From contig CAVRIR010000004.1 in assembly GCA_963721305.1 (NCBI GenBank), positions 434,001 through 498,000 of the forward strand: a stretch of DNA of 64,000 nt, given 5' to 3'. The notes beneath the pieces are model-generated. The model did not search any database, was not told the DNA's origin, and saw only the letters and a list, made by a program, of their open reading frames with translations. Both the position numbers and the translations under genes were made by a program. The first letter of the stretch is position 1. The number at the start of each line of letters is the position of its first letter. This DNA is from DATAES01 sp963721305 (lineage in GTDB: Bacteria > Actinomycetota > Acidimicrobiia > Acidimicrobiales > JACDCH01). Below, in pieces: positions 35,213 to 44,273 of this stretch.

Positions 35213-35926
35213 GTGTCCGTTCTCGGTTGGGCCAAGCGCCGGTGGTTGTGGATCGTCATCGGTGTCCCTGTGCTGCTCGTCGTTCTCGCGATCGGCGGCA
35301 CGTTCGTCTACATCCACTTCATCGAGTCCGACGCGCCGCCGCCACTCACGTTCTCCTCGGTGCCCGCGGACAGTGGCAGCGCGTCGTCGGACCCGCTCGT
35401 CGGCGGTGTCGAGGGAACGTGGACGGCGTCCGATTCGAGCGTTGCCGGCTACCGCGTGAAGGAAGTTCTGTTCGGCCAGGACAACGAAGCAGCAGGACGC
35501 ACCAACGCGGTCACCGGTGACCTGACGATCGCCGGCGCGACTGTGAACACGGCGAAGTTCACCGTGGACATGACGAAGGTGACGAGCGACTCAGGCCAGC
35601 GGGACAGCCAGTTCCACGGACGCATCATGCAGACGTCGCAGTTCCCGACCGCGACGTTCGAGCTGACACAACCGATCCAGCTCGGATCGGTCCCCGCGAA
35701 CCTGCAGGAGATCTCGGTCAAGGCGACCGGCAAGCTCACGATGCACGGTGTCACGAAGGATGTCACCGTCGACCTCAAGGCCCGCCTCAACGGCTCGAAC
35801 CTCGAGGTGAATGGCACCATCCCCATCACGTTCTCCGACTACAACATCTCGAACCCGTCCGGCGGCCCGGCGTCCGTCGGTGACGGCGGCCAGATCGAGC
35901 TGCTGCTCGTGTTCCACAAATCCTGA
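35213..35926 (+). CDS. Membrane-anchored YceI-family lipid-binding protein
   Basis: This 237-residue protein has an N-terminal transmembrane anchor (residues about 10-35: WIVIGVPVLLVVLAIGG) and a short linker. The extracytoplasmic lipocalin-like YceI domain follows (GTWTASDSSVAGYRVKEV, VTGDLTIAGATV, AKFTVDMTKVTSD, FPTATFELT, GKLTMHGVTKDVTV). YceI proteins bind isoprenoid lipids. GTG 35213 was chosen because it immediately precedes the charged-hydrophobic anchor. Confidence 0.9.
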   Translation: MSVLGWAKRRWLWIVIGVPVLLVVLAIGGTFVYIHFIESDAPPPLTFSSVPADSGSASSDPLVGGVEGTWTASDSSVAGYRVKEVLFGQDNEAAGRTNAVTGDLTIAGATVNTAKFTVDMTKVTSDSGQRDSQFHGRIMQTSQFPTATFELTQPIQLGSVPANLQEISVKATGKLTMHGVTKDVTVDLKARLNGSNLEVNGTIPITFSDYNISNPSGGPASVGDGGQIELLLVFHKS

Positions 35927-35949
35927 GCCCCGTTCGCGGCGGGCGGCGG

Positions 35950-36585
35950 TCAGTACGGCGTCGCGGTGGCCGTGAATGTGTTGTTCGGACCGGAGATGGC
36001 GAGCGTCAGCGCGGTGGTTGCGGCGCCGCAGTTCTGGAATGGCGGCATGGTGAACGTGCCGGACATGGTGGTGGGCGAGCCGAGGCTCGCGACCGACGAC
36101 AGGGTGAGGCTGATCGGTGATGCGGTCTTGCACCAGGTTCCGACGAGGTTCACGTTGGTGCCCTCGGCATGTGCTTCGAGAATGCGGATGTTGAAGACCG
36201 CGTTCGCCGTCAACGGCACGTTCGGCAGGTGCGACAGGTCCGCGAGGCCGGTGACCTGCCCGAGGGGCACGATCTGCGCGGTTGCGGTAACGAGCGGGAC
36301 GACGCCCGCGAGCTTGAACGTGAACTGTGTCGTCGGCAGCGTGAGATCGCCTTCGACGCTGCCGTCGACGATGTCGATCCCGCCCGTGAACGTTCCGTCG
36401 GACACGTTGATCGTCTGATCGAACTTCTGGATGTGCGTGACCGCGTCCACGTGGAAACGGAAGTTGAACACGGGATCGTCCGCAGGGAACGCGCCGGCGC
36501 CGTGCGCGTCGAGCCCGAGCGGCAACAGCGCGATGGCGAAGACCAACAGTCCCATCGCACGACGCTTCCAGCTTCCCCTCATCAC
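35950..36585 (-). CDS. Secreted protein of unknown function
   Basis: This 211-residue protein has a signal peptide (KRRAMGLLVFAIALLPLGLDAHGAGA). The mature part is beta-rich, with Thr-rich strands and two cysteines (GTWCKTAS, FQNCGAAT) that may form a disulfide. It contains no recognised enzyme motif. It is convergent with the YceI gene 23 bp away. It resembles actinobacterial secreted beta-sandwich proteins only in style. Confidence 0.7.
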   Translation of the reverse strand: MMRGSWKRRAMGLLVFAIALLPLGLDAHGAGAFPADDPVFNFRFHVDAVTHIQKFDQTINVSDGTFTGGIDIVDGSVEGDLTLPTTQFTFKLAGVVPLVTATAQIVPLGQVTGLADLSHLPNVPLTANAVFNIRILEAHAEGTNVNLVGTWCKTASPISLTLSSVASLGSPTTMSGTFTMPPFQNCGAATTALTLAISGPNNTFTATATPY

Positions 36586-36685
36586 GCCTCCCCGAACCTC
36601 GACGGTCGACCCCGATCGGGGCTATCGAACCGTAAACAGATCAGGTGGTGCACGACAATGACTCGCTAGAGCTATTTGTCCATAG

Positions 36686-37151
36686 TCACTCGGCGGGGAG
36701 GTGCAGCTTGAACCCTTCGTGGGTGGCCTCGAACCCGAGAGATGCGTAGAAGCGCCGTGCGTCGGAGCGCCGCTTGTCCATCGTGAGCTGAACCAGATGG
36801 CAGCCACGACCCCGTGCCTGCTCGATCGCCCACGTCAACATCTGGTGGCCGACGCCCGCACCCCGCACCGCGCTCGGCGACACGGACCGCCTCGATCTGT
36901 GCCCGTTCGCCTCCTTGGTACGTGAGGTAGGGGATGAACGTCAGTTGCAGGGTCCCGACGATCTCGCCATCCAGTTCCGCGACGGCGAGGAGCTGACGCT
37001 GGTCCGCATCGATCGCGTCGAACGCTCGTGAGTACACATCGTCGACGGGACGGTCGTGTTGCTCTCGCTCGGCGGCGATCGCGTCGTCACGGAGCAGGTC
37101 CACGACCGCTGGCACGTCTTCGCGTCGAGCTCGTCGGAACTGCAACGACAT
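36686..37151 (-). pseudogene. GNAT acetyltransferase, single frameshift
   Basis: The first frame from ATG 37151 gives MSLQFRRARREDVPAVVDLL, AVAELDGEIVGTLQLTFIP and RAQIEAVRVAE. The second gives RGAGVGHQMLTWAIEQARGR, CHLVQLTMDKRRSDARRFY and ASLGFEATHEGFKLHLPAE. Joining them needs removal of one base near 36865-36872 (GC-rich run). This restores the acetyl-CoA loop R/Q-x-x-G-x-G/A (VRGAGVG) with family spacing. Either a sequencing error or a recent inactivation. Confidence 0.85.
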
Positions 37152-37318
37152 CTCGACATTGTGGGGCCCGGGCGGTACCGGCGGTGGGGCCGATCTCGGA
37201 TCGTTGATCGCGTCGCAAGGGTTCAAGCTGAAGAGCTCGACGCAAATCAGGACCGGAACAGTCAGCCTGTGGGTGCGACAGAGAACCGCAGGAGTACCTG
37301 CACATGTAGGGTCAGTGC

Positions 37319-38071
37319 ATGCCTCGCGACACGGTATCGCCAGCATCCAAATCCTCGATGACCCCTGAGCATCCGGCCGAGCAGGTGACCATTCGGTACT
37401 CGGGCCTGGACATCCTCGCCGTCCTGGCTGAGGCCGAGAACTACAACCGATCCCTCGTGGAACTGGTCATTGCCAACCTGCCCAGGACGGGAAAGCTTTT
37501 GGACTTCGGCGCCGGGATAGGGACATTGGATGATGTCCTTCGCGAACAAAACTATGCCGTCGAGTGCCTAGAAATCGATGACGGCATGGCGCAGGTGCTC
37601 GAGTCGAAGGGCTACGTCGTATGGCGAAGCCTCGAGGACATCCCGCGTGGCAGCGTCTCTCACGTCTTTTCGTTCAACGTTCTGGAGCACATCGAGGACG
37701 ACGCGGCGGCCATTCGACGGTTGCTGCCTGTACTTGCACCGCGCGGTCGCGTCTTGGTCTATGTACCGGCCTTTCCAGTCTTGACGACCAGCTTGGACCG
37801 AAAGGTCGGCCACTACCGTCGGTATCGGAAGGACTCGATGACGCGGCTGTTCGAATCGAACGGCTACCGAGTGCAAAGCGCTCGTTATGCCGACTGTACG
37901 GGTTTCGTGGCGTCGCTTGCCTTTCGGATCGTCGGCAATCGGAAGGGTGATCTCAGCCGGCGCTCGGTGCGCTTGTTCGATCGGTGGCTCTTTCCGCTCA
38001 ATCGATTTCTCGATCCACTGTTCTGCCGCTGGTTCGGCAAGAACCTGACGATCGTCGCCGAGCGAGCGTGA
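37319..38071 (+). CDS. Class I SAM-dependent methyltransferase
   Basis: This 250-residue protein has the SAM loop LLDFGAGIGTLDDVL, the acidic CLEIDDGMAQVLES, and SVSHVFSFNVLEHIEDD. LLPVLAPRGRVLVYVPAF and a C-terminal basic/aromatic region with RNRLDPLF-like hydrophobic character complete it. The base composition is less GC-rich than its neighbours, as is common in envelope-sugar genes. A start at the internal ATG (MTPEHP) is also possible. It is convergent with the GT39-like gene. Confidence 0.85.
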   Translation: MPRDTVSPASKSSMTPEHPAEQVTIRYSGLDILAVLAEAENYNRSLVELVIANLPRTGKLLDFGAGIGTLDDVLREQNYAVECLEIDDGMAQVLESKGYVVWRSLEDIPRGSVSHVFSFNVLEHIEDDAAAIRRLLPVLAPRGRVLVYVPAFPVLTTSLDRKVGHYRRYRKDSMTRLFESNGYRVQSARYADCTGFVASLAFRIVGNRKGDLSRRSVRLFDRWLFPLNRFLDPLFCRWFGKNLTIVAERA

Positions 38072-38098
38072 CCGACCTGTCGATCCTCGTGGTGGCTC

Positions 38099-39700
38099 TC
38101 AACCGGTTGGATCGATGATGTCCAGGTGTTCTGTTCCGAGATGCACCACACGCGGCTGCACGTGAAGCGCGATGAAGGCATCGGACCACGCCGCCTGCTC
38201 GTCCGGCAACACGTGTGTGAGCACGATGAAGATGCGACCGCCGGAGCCCGATAGACGTTCCCGGTTGATCGCCTTGCGCAGGGTGGCGAGCACTGATTTG
38301 GCGGTTCGGTTGGGAGCGACGATCACGTTGGGGTTGTGCACCTCCATGACGAAGCCTTGCGCCGACGCGTTCTTGGACGCGGACACGGGGTCGCGTTGCC
38401 AGTAATACGCGAAACCGTAGTTCCCGCTGGAATTCACGACGACGATGTCTTTCGGCTGCATGTGATGTGCGACGTACGCCGTTTGCGTCCGAACGTCTTC
38501 GTGGGGAACGCCGAACTGTTGCCAGTGCGGCGCGAGGCCGTGGACGAACAGCACACCCACAAACAGTGCAAGAAGGATGCCCGCAATCTGCACCCTGCGT
38601 GCGAGATTGACCACCATCCAGGCCACGCCGATCGCGATCACCGCGACGGACGGGATCAGGACGAAATGGAATGTGCGCTGGTCGAGGAACGGGTACTTCT
38701 GAAACCGCGCCGCGATGAACATCTCGATCCAGAGGAACGGCACCGCGATGGCCACTGCGGTTGCGTGCAGCCGAACGAGGGCCACGATGCCCACCACGAA
38801 CAACGCGATGAACAACCACGCCGGCATCGCGAGTAACGACGAGAGCTTGTCCAACCGCGCCCACGCCTGATCGAGCATACGGAGTGGCCCACCCGTGAGG
38901 TAGTAGTCCGACCAGTAGTTGGTCAGACCTTTCGTGAGGCGGGGCAACACTGTCGCGGCGAACACGGCCACGAAGCCGAGCGCAACCACGCCCCCGACGA
39001 CCAAGGTTGCGATAGCACGATCACGGCAACGCGCGACGACCGCCGTGGCCAACAGACCGGTGAAGCAGGCGACCGCGACGAAAGCCGAAGCCGTGCTGAA
39101 GGGCACAGCGATGAGCGCTGCCGCGCCGAGCCACACGACGGCTCGCGCCTTCGGGCTGGTGTCGACGAATCGGGTAATGGCTAGCAACACAAGCGCAAAG
39201 AACGCATCAGAGGTGTACTGCTTCAGATCATTCCGAACAATCGCTATCGGAACACAGCTGACGGCAATCGCTACCCCGCTCGCGACGACCCTCGCGGTGC
39301 GCCTTCCACGCCACGGCAACCCGCGTGCAAAGACATACGCGACGCCCGCCGAAAGCATCGAGAATGCGAGCGTGACGAACCGCTCTCGCTGCGACACGGG
39401 TCCCGGAACCAACCACACCAGCGCGACCCAGCCCGGGGGCGCGGCGGCGCTCAGTGCCAATGCCCGTCCCAGCGGCAACCGGGTGAGCGCTGCCACCCAC
39501 GCCTCGTCGACCCAGTAGGGGCGGTGGACCAGGAGCCCGAACGGGTGAACAAAGAAAGTGCCGACAACGACGACCGCAGTGATGAGCGAGTCGAACCGAT
39601 CCCAGCCGATGCGCTTCGGTGTTGATCTCACCGGATCGACAAGTTCGGTGAAGCTGTCGCTCTCCTGTGGTCGCTGGCTGGCTGCGTCGATCGAAACCAT
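38099..39700 (-). CDS. Polytopic GT39-like glycosyltransferase/membrane protein
   Basis: This 533-residue protein has about ten membrane helices. A first periplasmic loop carries PYWVDEAWVAALTRLPLG, similar to the catalytic acidic loop of GT-C/GT39 (ArnT/PMT-like) enzymes. A C-terminal soluble domain (HHMQPKDIVVVNSSGNYGF) follows. It would use a polyprenyl-phosphate sugar donor. Its ATG overlaps the stop of the GT2 gene, which typically makes that donor. Acceptor unknown. Confidence 0.78.
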   Translation of the reverse strand: MVSIDAASQRPQESDSFTELVDPVRSTPKRIGWDRFDSLITAVVVVGTFFVHPFGLLVHRPYWVDEAWVAALTRLPLGRALALSAAAPPGWVALVWLVPGPVSQRERFVTLAFSMLSAGVAYVFARGLPWRGRRTARVVASGVAIAVSCVPIAIVRNDLKQYTSDAFFALVLLAITRFVDTSPKARAVVWLGAAALIAVPFSTASAFVAVACFTGLLATAVVARCRDRAIATLVVGGVVALGFVAVFAATVLPRLTKGLTNYWSDYYLTGGPLRMLDQAWARLDKLSSLLAMPAWLFIALFVVGIVALVRLHATAVAIAVPFLWIEMFIAARFQKYPFLDQRTFHFVLIPSVAVIAIGVAWMVVNLARRVQIAGILLALFVGVLFVHGLAPHWQQFGVPHEDVRTQTAYVAHHMQPKDIVVVNSSGNYGFAYYWQRDPVSASKNASAQGFVMEVHNPNVIVAPNRTAKSVLATLRKAINRERLSGSGGRIFIVLTHVLPDEQAAWSDAFIALHVQPRVVHLGTEHLDIIDPTG

Positions 39701-40425
39701 CACCGGCGATTCTGCACACGGCTCCTGAAGGGCGCGTACTTCACGGCGCACACGAGCGCTCGAACGCCGTCACGCCAGCCGATCTTCTTGCCCTCGGCGT
39801 ATGTCCGACCCGCGTACGAGATACCGACCTCGTAGATACGGACACCGCGGCGCGCAATTTTGGCGGTCACCTCGAGCTCGAAGCCGAAGCGGTCCTCTTC
39901 CAGTTGGATCGACTGGATCACCTCTCGCCGGAACGCCTTGTAGCACGTCTCCACGTCGGTCAGGTTGAGGTTCGTGAATGAGTTCGAGATCGCGGTCAGG
40001 ATCTTGTTGCCGATCGAATGCCAGAAGTACAGAACGCGGTGTGGCCCGGCTGTCCCGAAGCGCGACCCGTACACGACGTCGGCTTTGTCTTCGAGGATAG
40101 GTCCGATGAGCACCTCGTACTCGGCGGGGTCGTACTCGAGATCGGCATCTTGCACGATCACGATCGGAGCCGTCGCCAGCGCGAACCCTCGCCGAAGGGC
40201 AGCGCCCTTGCCCTGGTTGAATTCCTGTGCCACGACCCGAACGCGGTCGTCCGCCGTTTGGAGCTTTTCGGCGATCTCGAGTGTTCGGTCACGCGAGCCG
40301 TCGTCGACGATGATCAACTCCGCGCACAGCGGCGAGGCGAGAACTCTCGTCGCGGCGGTCTCGAGTGTCGCCTCTTCGTTGAACGCCGGCATCACTGCGC
40401 TGATCCAGCGTTCCGTCATTGGCAT
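39700..40425 (-). CDS. GT2 glycosyltransferase (polyprenyl-phosphate sugar synthase-like)
   Basis: This 241-residue protein starts MPMTERWISAVMPAFNEEAT. It has LIIVDDGSRDRT, GKGAALRRGFALA, the DxD-type VIVQDADLEYDP, and DVETCYKAFRREVIQ. This is the DPM1/GtrB pattern without the C-terminal membrane helices. It likely loads a sugar on polyprenyl phosphate for the coupled GT39-like protein (ATGA overlap). Confidence 0.9.
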   Translation of the reverse strand: MPMTERWISAVMPAFNEEATLETAATRVLASPLCAELIIVDDGSRDRTLEIAEKLQTADDRVRVVAQEFNQGKGAALRRGFALATAPIVIVQDADLEYDPAEYEVLIGPILEDKADVVYGSRFGTAGPHRVLYFWHSIGNKILTAISNSFTNLNLTDVETCYKAFRREVIQSIQLEEDRFGFELEVTAKIARRGVRIYEVGISYAGRTYAEGKKIGWRDGVRALVCAVKYAPFRSRVQNRR

Positions 40426-40537
40426 GTTCCTCGCGTCGGCGCAGCATCCCCGCGGCCCATGCGGAATCCCCCCATCTGGCGAGGGTACTACGAGCTTCGG
40501 GCTGAGCTGTCCGACTGCTTCGATGCCTGCGGCGTTC

Positions 40538-40828
40538 AGATCCCCTGCGAGCGGCGACGCGGGTACCAGCGGCCCGGGTCCCGGCACCGGAGCAACAGCC
40601 TCCAGGCCCAGATGGTGGTCGAGCGTGCGGGGACCCACCCCGGACACTCCCGACACAGCTCCACGATCCGCGCTTCGACCACCGCGCTCATCTGATGCGG
40701 ACACCACTGCGGCTTCGAGGACTGATCGACCAGTGCCCCGAGACCGTGCGCCGTGTACTTCCGCAGGTATGTGTCGTGAATATGCGATACGTCTACCGGG
40801 CTCCCAGATGTGTCGAGCCATGTGAACC
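40538..40828 (-). pseudogene. IS481-type transposase remnant
   Basis: One frame reads YLRKYTAHGLGALVDQSSKP and CPHQMSAVVEARIVELCREC, the helix-turn-helix region of IS481-like transposases. The continuation (VGPRTLDHHLGLEAVAP) lies in another frame. No catalytic DDE region or terminal repeats are visible. It is a short decayed fragment lying upstream of the glycosyltransferase genes. Confidence 0.6.
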
Positions 40829-40917
40829 AGCCTCAGAGCCGCCCTATATTCGGCACGACCGCCGCCGTACGATGCGGTCCTGAACGGCAATCTGTGCGGG
40901 TTTGACCGCGGGTTAGA

Positions 40918-41448
40918 TCAGTTCTGTCGAGCCGTCGGCGGTGCGATCTGTGCCTGAGGGTGGTAGGGGGTCGAGTGGATGGGCTGCGCCGCGCTCATTT
41001 GTCGGGCGAGTGATTCGTTGCGGTTGTTGACTGCGATGATCGACCAGACAATGGCGGCAGGCCACGTCACGATGATCCCGATCCCGGCGGTGAGAACTGT
41101 GATGGCCGTAAGAATCGCGCCTCCTGTGACTGAGGCGTAGAAGAGGCCGAGGGGCCCGAAGATCACTGACAGCACGACAGCGGTGGACATCTGCTTTCCC
41201 TGCTGAGGATGGGTCCCGAGGCTGAACGTGGGTTGGGGCGCCTGGATCACGTTCTGGATCACGACACCGTGCTCACGCGCGGATGCACTGGGCACTGAGT
41301 TGGCATTCGTCCCGTCCTGACCTTCGACACGTTGCTGCCCGGAGGCGTCGACGACGTCTGACGTCCAGGCAACCCCGTTCCAGTAGCGCTGGATGGCGCG
41401 TCCGTGCGGGTCGGCGTACCAGCCAGCGTTGAGTTCGACGTTGCTCAC
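40918..41448 (-). CDS. DUF2510-containing membrane protein
   Basis: This 176-residue protein has an N-terminal DUF2510 motif (AGWYADPHGRAIQRYWNGVAW), then a polar linker. Two hydrophobic helices (residues about 90-150: STAVVLSVIFGPLGLFYAS, GIGIIVTWPAAIVWSI) and a polar tail follow. GTG 41448 is preceded by AGGAGAGG. The function of such actinobacterial proteins is unknown. Confidence 0.82.
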   Translation of the reverse strand: MSNVELNAGWYADPHGRAIQRYWNGVAWTSDVVDASGQQRVEGQDGTNANSVPSASAREHGVVIQNVIQAPQPTFSLGTHPQQGKQMSTAVVLSVIFGPLGLFYASVTGGAILTAITVLTAGIGIIVTWPAAIVWSIIAVNNRNESLARQMSAAQPIHSTPYHPQAQIAPPTARQN

Positions 41449-41622
41449 GAGACCTCTCCTCTTAGGTGTCTCCGCCGCCGCGCCGATCTCGGCCTTTCTG
41501 GGGCAAAGTCTCGACGGCACGGGTGGGCGGAAGGCGATGAAGGCATCATAACGATTCCATAGAAAGTCCATAAGAGCCGTTTGGCCTATTCCGATCGGCT
41601 TGCCTGTGCTAGCCTATGCACC

Positions 41623-41872
41623 ATGGCACGCCCCTATGGAGACCCAGTGGAGATCGTCACGGCACCGATCCCGGCGCAGTCCCCGTTCATCCCCGCTGAC
41701 GCGGAAAATCGTCGTGGGGGCGGTCGCCCCGGCGTCGCCAGAGCCGATCCCGATCGTGCTGTTACCAGGGTTCGAGTACCGCATGCGCGAGTGGCGGCAT
41801 CCGGACACGCACGAGGTCCACTGGCTGCTTGAGCGGAGAAAGTCCGCGCAGCAGGGCGACGACGATGAGTAG
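41623..41872 (+). pseudogene. Small hypothetical gene with apparent frameshift
   Basis: ATG 41623 opens MARPYGDPVEIVTAPIPAQS with strong G/C at third positions. From about 41700 the coding signal moves to another frame, reading EPIPIVLLPGFEYRMREWRH and DTHEVHWLLERRKSAQQGDDDE to the TAG at 41872. One extra base would account for this. No family recognised; it reads like a small phage or plasmid protein. Confidence 0.45.
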
Positions 41873-41985
41873 TCCGGAACCCCGAACCGCGCGCAAATCC
41901 TCGCTGGGAAGACGATCCGCGTAGCCCACAGACGGACCACACCACGATCGCGACGAGCACCGATCGAGCGGTCGTCGACGTCGGG

Positions 41986-42240
41986 CTACATGGAGATGAA
42001 GCCCTTGAGTTCGACCTGTCTCGCGCCGTCGTTGATGAGGAACTCGACCGCCCATCCGGTTCCGGGCACGATTGCGACGCGTAGCAGCGAGTTCGGCCCG
42101 GGGACCGCGTCATGAGAGCGGGCCCACGGAGCGTCGAGAAGGTCGGCGAGCCATTCGTCCACTCGTGCCTGGCGCTCGGCATCGGTCTCGATGTCGTACC
42201 AGCGGGTCAGTAGCTCGACCCCGATGAGGCGAAAGCTCAA
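41986..42240 (-). CDS. Small hypothetical protein
   Basis: This 84-residue protein starts with TTG overlapping the stop of the preceding gene (TTGA). It contains LIGVELLTRWYDIETDAERQ, an amphipathic helix, and beta-like VEFLINDGARQVELKGF. It has balanced composition and high third-position GC, so it is probably real. It is downstream of the integrase remnant on the same strand. Function unknown. Confidence 0.5.
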   Translation of the reverse strand: MSFRLIGVELLTRWYDIETDAERQARVDEWLADLLDAPWARSHDAVPGPNSLLRVAIVPGTGWAVEFLINDGARQVELKGFISM

Positions 42241-42551
42241 CGGTGAGCGTCGCGAACCTGCGCGGCGTGCCGCCGCAGGTCGTCTGCGCTGAGCCCTGGC
42301 TCGCTCTCTGCAGTGGATTCCCAGTGGCTCGATGGAAGTGTCCGGCCGAGTTCCCGGGCCAACAGGCGCTGGCGCAGCGCGTGCGATGCGTTCTCAACGA
42401 TGCGGAGCGCGCGGTCCACGACACGCGCCGATCCACGGAGCTGGGGCTGCGCCGGTGCTGCCACGCAGCCAGTCTGCCAGCCCGCGGAACCCATGGTCAG
42501 ACGCACCCCCGGCGCCGGAGACAGAGATCTGGCGAGGAGTGATCTCGACAT
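42237..42551 (-). CDS. Small hypothetical protein
   Basis: A frame of 104 residues from ATG 42551, 2 nt after the integrase-remnant stop. It contains ARVVDRALRIVENASHALRQ and a polar C-terminus with LSADDLRRHAAQVRDAHR. It is helical in character and without a recognised family. The overlap with the next frame supports coupling. The Ser/Pro-rich N-terminus may not be translated. Confidence 0.4.
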   Translation of the reverse strand: MSRSLLARSLSPAPGVRLTMGSAGWQTGCVAAPAQPQLRGSARVVDRALRIVENASHALRQRLLARELGRTLPSSHWESTAESEPGLSADDLRRHAAQVRDAHR

Positions 42552-42553
42552 GG

Positions 42554-43725
42554 TCAACGAGTCCTGCTCGGCACCGCCGATACCGATACCGGAGCAACCG
42601 AACGGGCCTTCGCGAACACCTCGTCGAGCCGTTCGGTCCGCGCCTCGGCGAGCGACGGGTACAGGTGGCCGTAGACGTCCATCGTCACGGTGATCGAGCG
42701 ATGACCGAGCCACTCTTGGATCACCTTGGGGTGCGCGCCCAGCTGGATGAGTAACGAAGCGCAGGTGTGGCGCAGATCGTGCAGCCGCAGCCCCGGCCGT
42801 GGGCCGGCTTCCTTGACGGCGGGAACGAAGATCCTCTTGCAGAGCAGATCGCGGCGAAGCGGTCCGCCTCGAGGCGCGACGAACACGAAGCCGTCGGGCT
42901 CGAGCGCTCGGTCGAGTTCGTGTGCGCCGCGGCGAGGTGCTTGCCGAGGTCGTCGCACAACGAGCGCGTGAGGCTTACCGTGCGGCGCACGCCGTTTTTC
43001 GTCGACCCGAGCTCCCGCGTGTCCTCGTACGACGGCGAGCGCATCGACGACGTCGATGGTTCCTGGCAGAAGGTCGAGGCGGCCGACTTGCAGCCCGCAC
43101 AGCTCACTGGGTCGTATGCCCGTAGCCGTGGCCAGGCGCACGAGAACGTCGCAGGGAGTTCGTGTCGCGCGCGCCAGCCGCTCGATCTCCTCCGGTGTGA
43201 GGAAGACCGGATCTGCTTGCTTGGCGCGCGGCATGCGGATCCCGTCACACGGGTTCGCCTTGTCGCGCCCGAACCGCGCGCTGTCTCGAGGATCTGGCGG
43301 AGCACGAGCCGAATCTTCTGCAGCGTCTTGGGGGCGAGCCCGGCCGCCTGTTTCGCTGCAATGAAGCGTCGAACGTCGACCTGTTCGATCTGTGAAATCG
43401 GCCAGTCACCGAACGCGGGAAGTAGGTGGAGGTCGACGATCCGCTCGTAGTCGCCGCGTGTGATCGCACGCAGGTGCACGATCGTCAGCAAATATTCGTC
43501 GGCCCACGCGGCGAACGTCGACCGCGCGACTCGAGGGTCGATCCCGTCGCCGCGCCGTACGTCGGTCTCGATCTCCTTGACCCACTCACGAGCCTCCGTC
43601 TTCGTCGAGAATGTGGGGGCGCGCGTGACCCCGACGGATCGCGATAGCGAGCCTCCCAGCGTCCGCTCGGCCTCTGACGCAACGACGCCCAGCGCCGGCC
43701 ACCTACTGGACGCCCAGCCGGTCAC
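42554..43725 (-). pseudogene. Tyrosine recombinase (integrase), multiply frameshifted
   Basis: Pieces of one phage-type integrase lie in different frames. They are RQRPSGRWEARYRDPSG (to about 43618), then TFSTKTEAREWVKEIETDVR through the core-binding domain (to about 43290). LTPEEIERLARATRT and TGIRPSELCGLQ follow (to about 43025), then STKNGVRRTVSLTRSLCDDL (to about 42925), and finally LHDLRHTCASLL, WLGHRS and MDVYGHLYP. The catalytic R, HxxR, H and Y are all present, but at least four shifts break the reading. One is at a C5 run. Confidence 0.85.
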
Positions 43726-44037
43726 CTACTGATCGAGCCGCATCTGTCGAGGCGGCGAGGGACCTGCAGGCTCGGCCTGAGCGGGCCGGCGACGCGGGAG
43801 TGATCGTATCGAAGCGCCGGGATGATCGATCGGAGATTGACCGCTGGCCGGGCGGCGTTTGGCGTTGATCCACTCCGCGATCTCGTCGGGTTCGAAGCGC
43901 ACGAGGTCCGCCCATTTCACGATGGGGATGCGGCGTTCGTACACAAGGCGGCGCACGTGGCGGGCGTCGACGCCGAGGACCTTGGCGACGGTGGTGACGT
44001 CGATGAGCTCGGGCAGCGGACGGATGGATTCAGACAC
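43726..44037 (-). CDS. Excisionase-like helix-turn-helix protein
   Basis: This 103-residue protein has a MerR/HTH_17-type domain (LIDVTTVAKVLGVDARHVRR, YERRIPIVKWADLVRFEPDE, IAEWINAKRR), typical of recombination directionality factors next to integrases. The GTG at 44037 has AGAGGAG 5 nt upstream, better than the ATG at 44052. It ends directly at the integrase remnant. It may still be intact while its partner is broken. Confidence 0.75.
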   Translation of the reverse strand: MSESIRPLPELIDVTTVAKVLGVDARHVRRLVYERRIPIVKWADLVRFEPDEIAEWINAKRRPASGQSPIDHPGASIRSLPRRRPAQAEPAGPSPPRQMRLDQ

Positions 44038-44273
44038 AGGTTCTCCTCTCATGGCTCCACAAGCACCTGGACGCAGCGCTCGGCGACAACTTCTTGGACT
44101 TTCTTCTCAGCATCCACACGTGCGCGTGGGAAGGGTGAACGCGACATCACGACCAGCGATTTGTTCGAGACACCGCATGCCGCGCGACGGGTGTCGCGGC
44201 GACACGTGTGCGCAACATCCAACATTGACATCAACAGGAGCGGCCGTCCCGCTGGGGGCACGACTGCGGGACG

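Noticed and set aside
44215..44240. A sixth copy of the palindromic element (CATCCAACATT is present)
   Set aside because: Only 11 bases match one arm; the 10-bp stem and the other arm are absent, so it is probably chance or a very old remnant.
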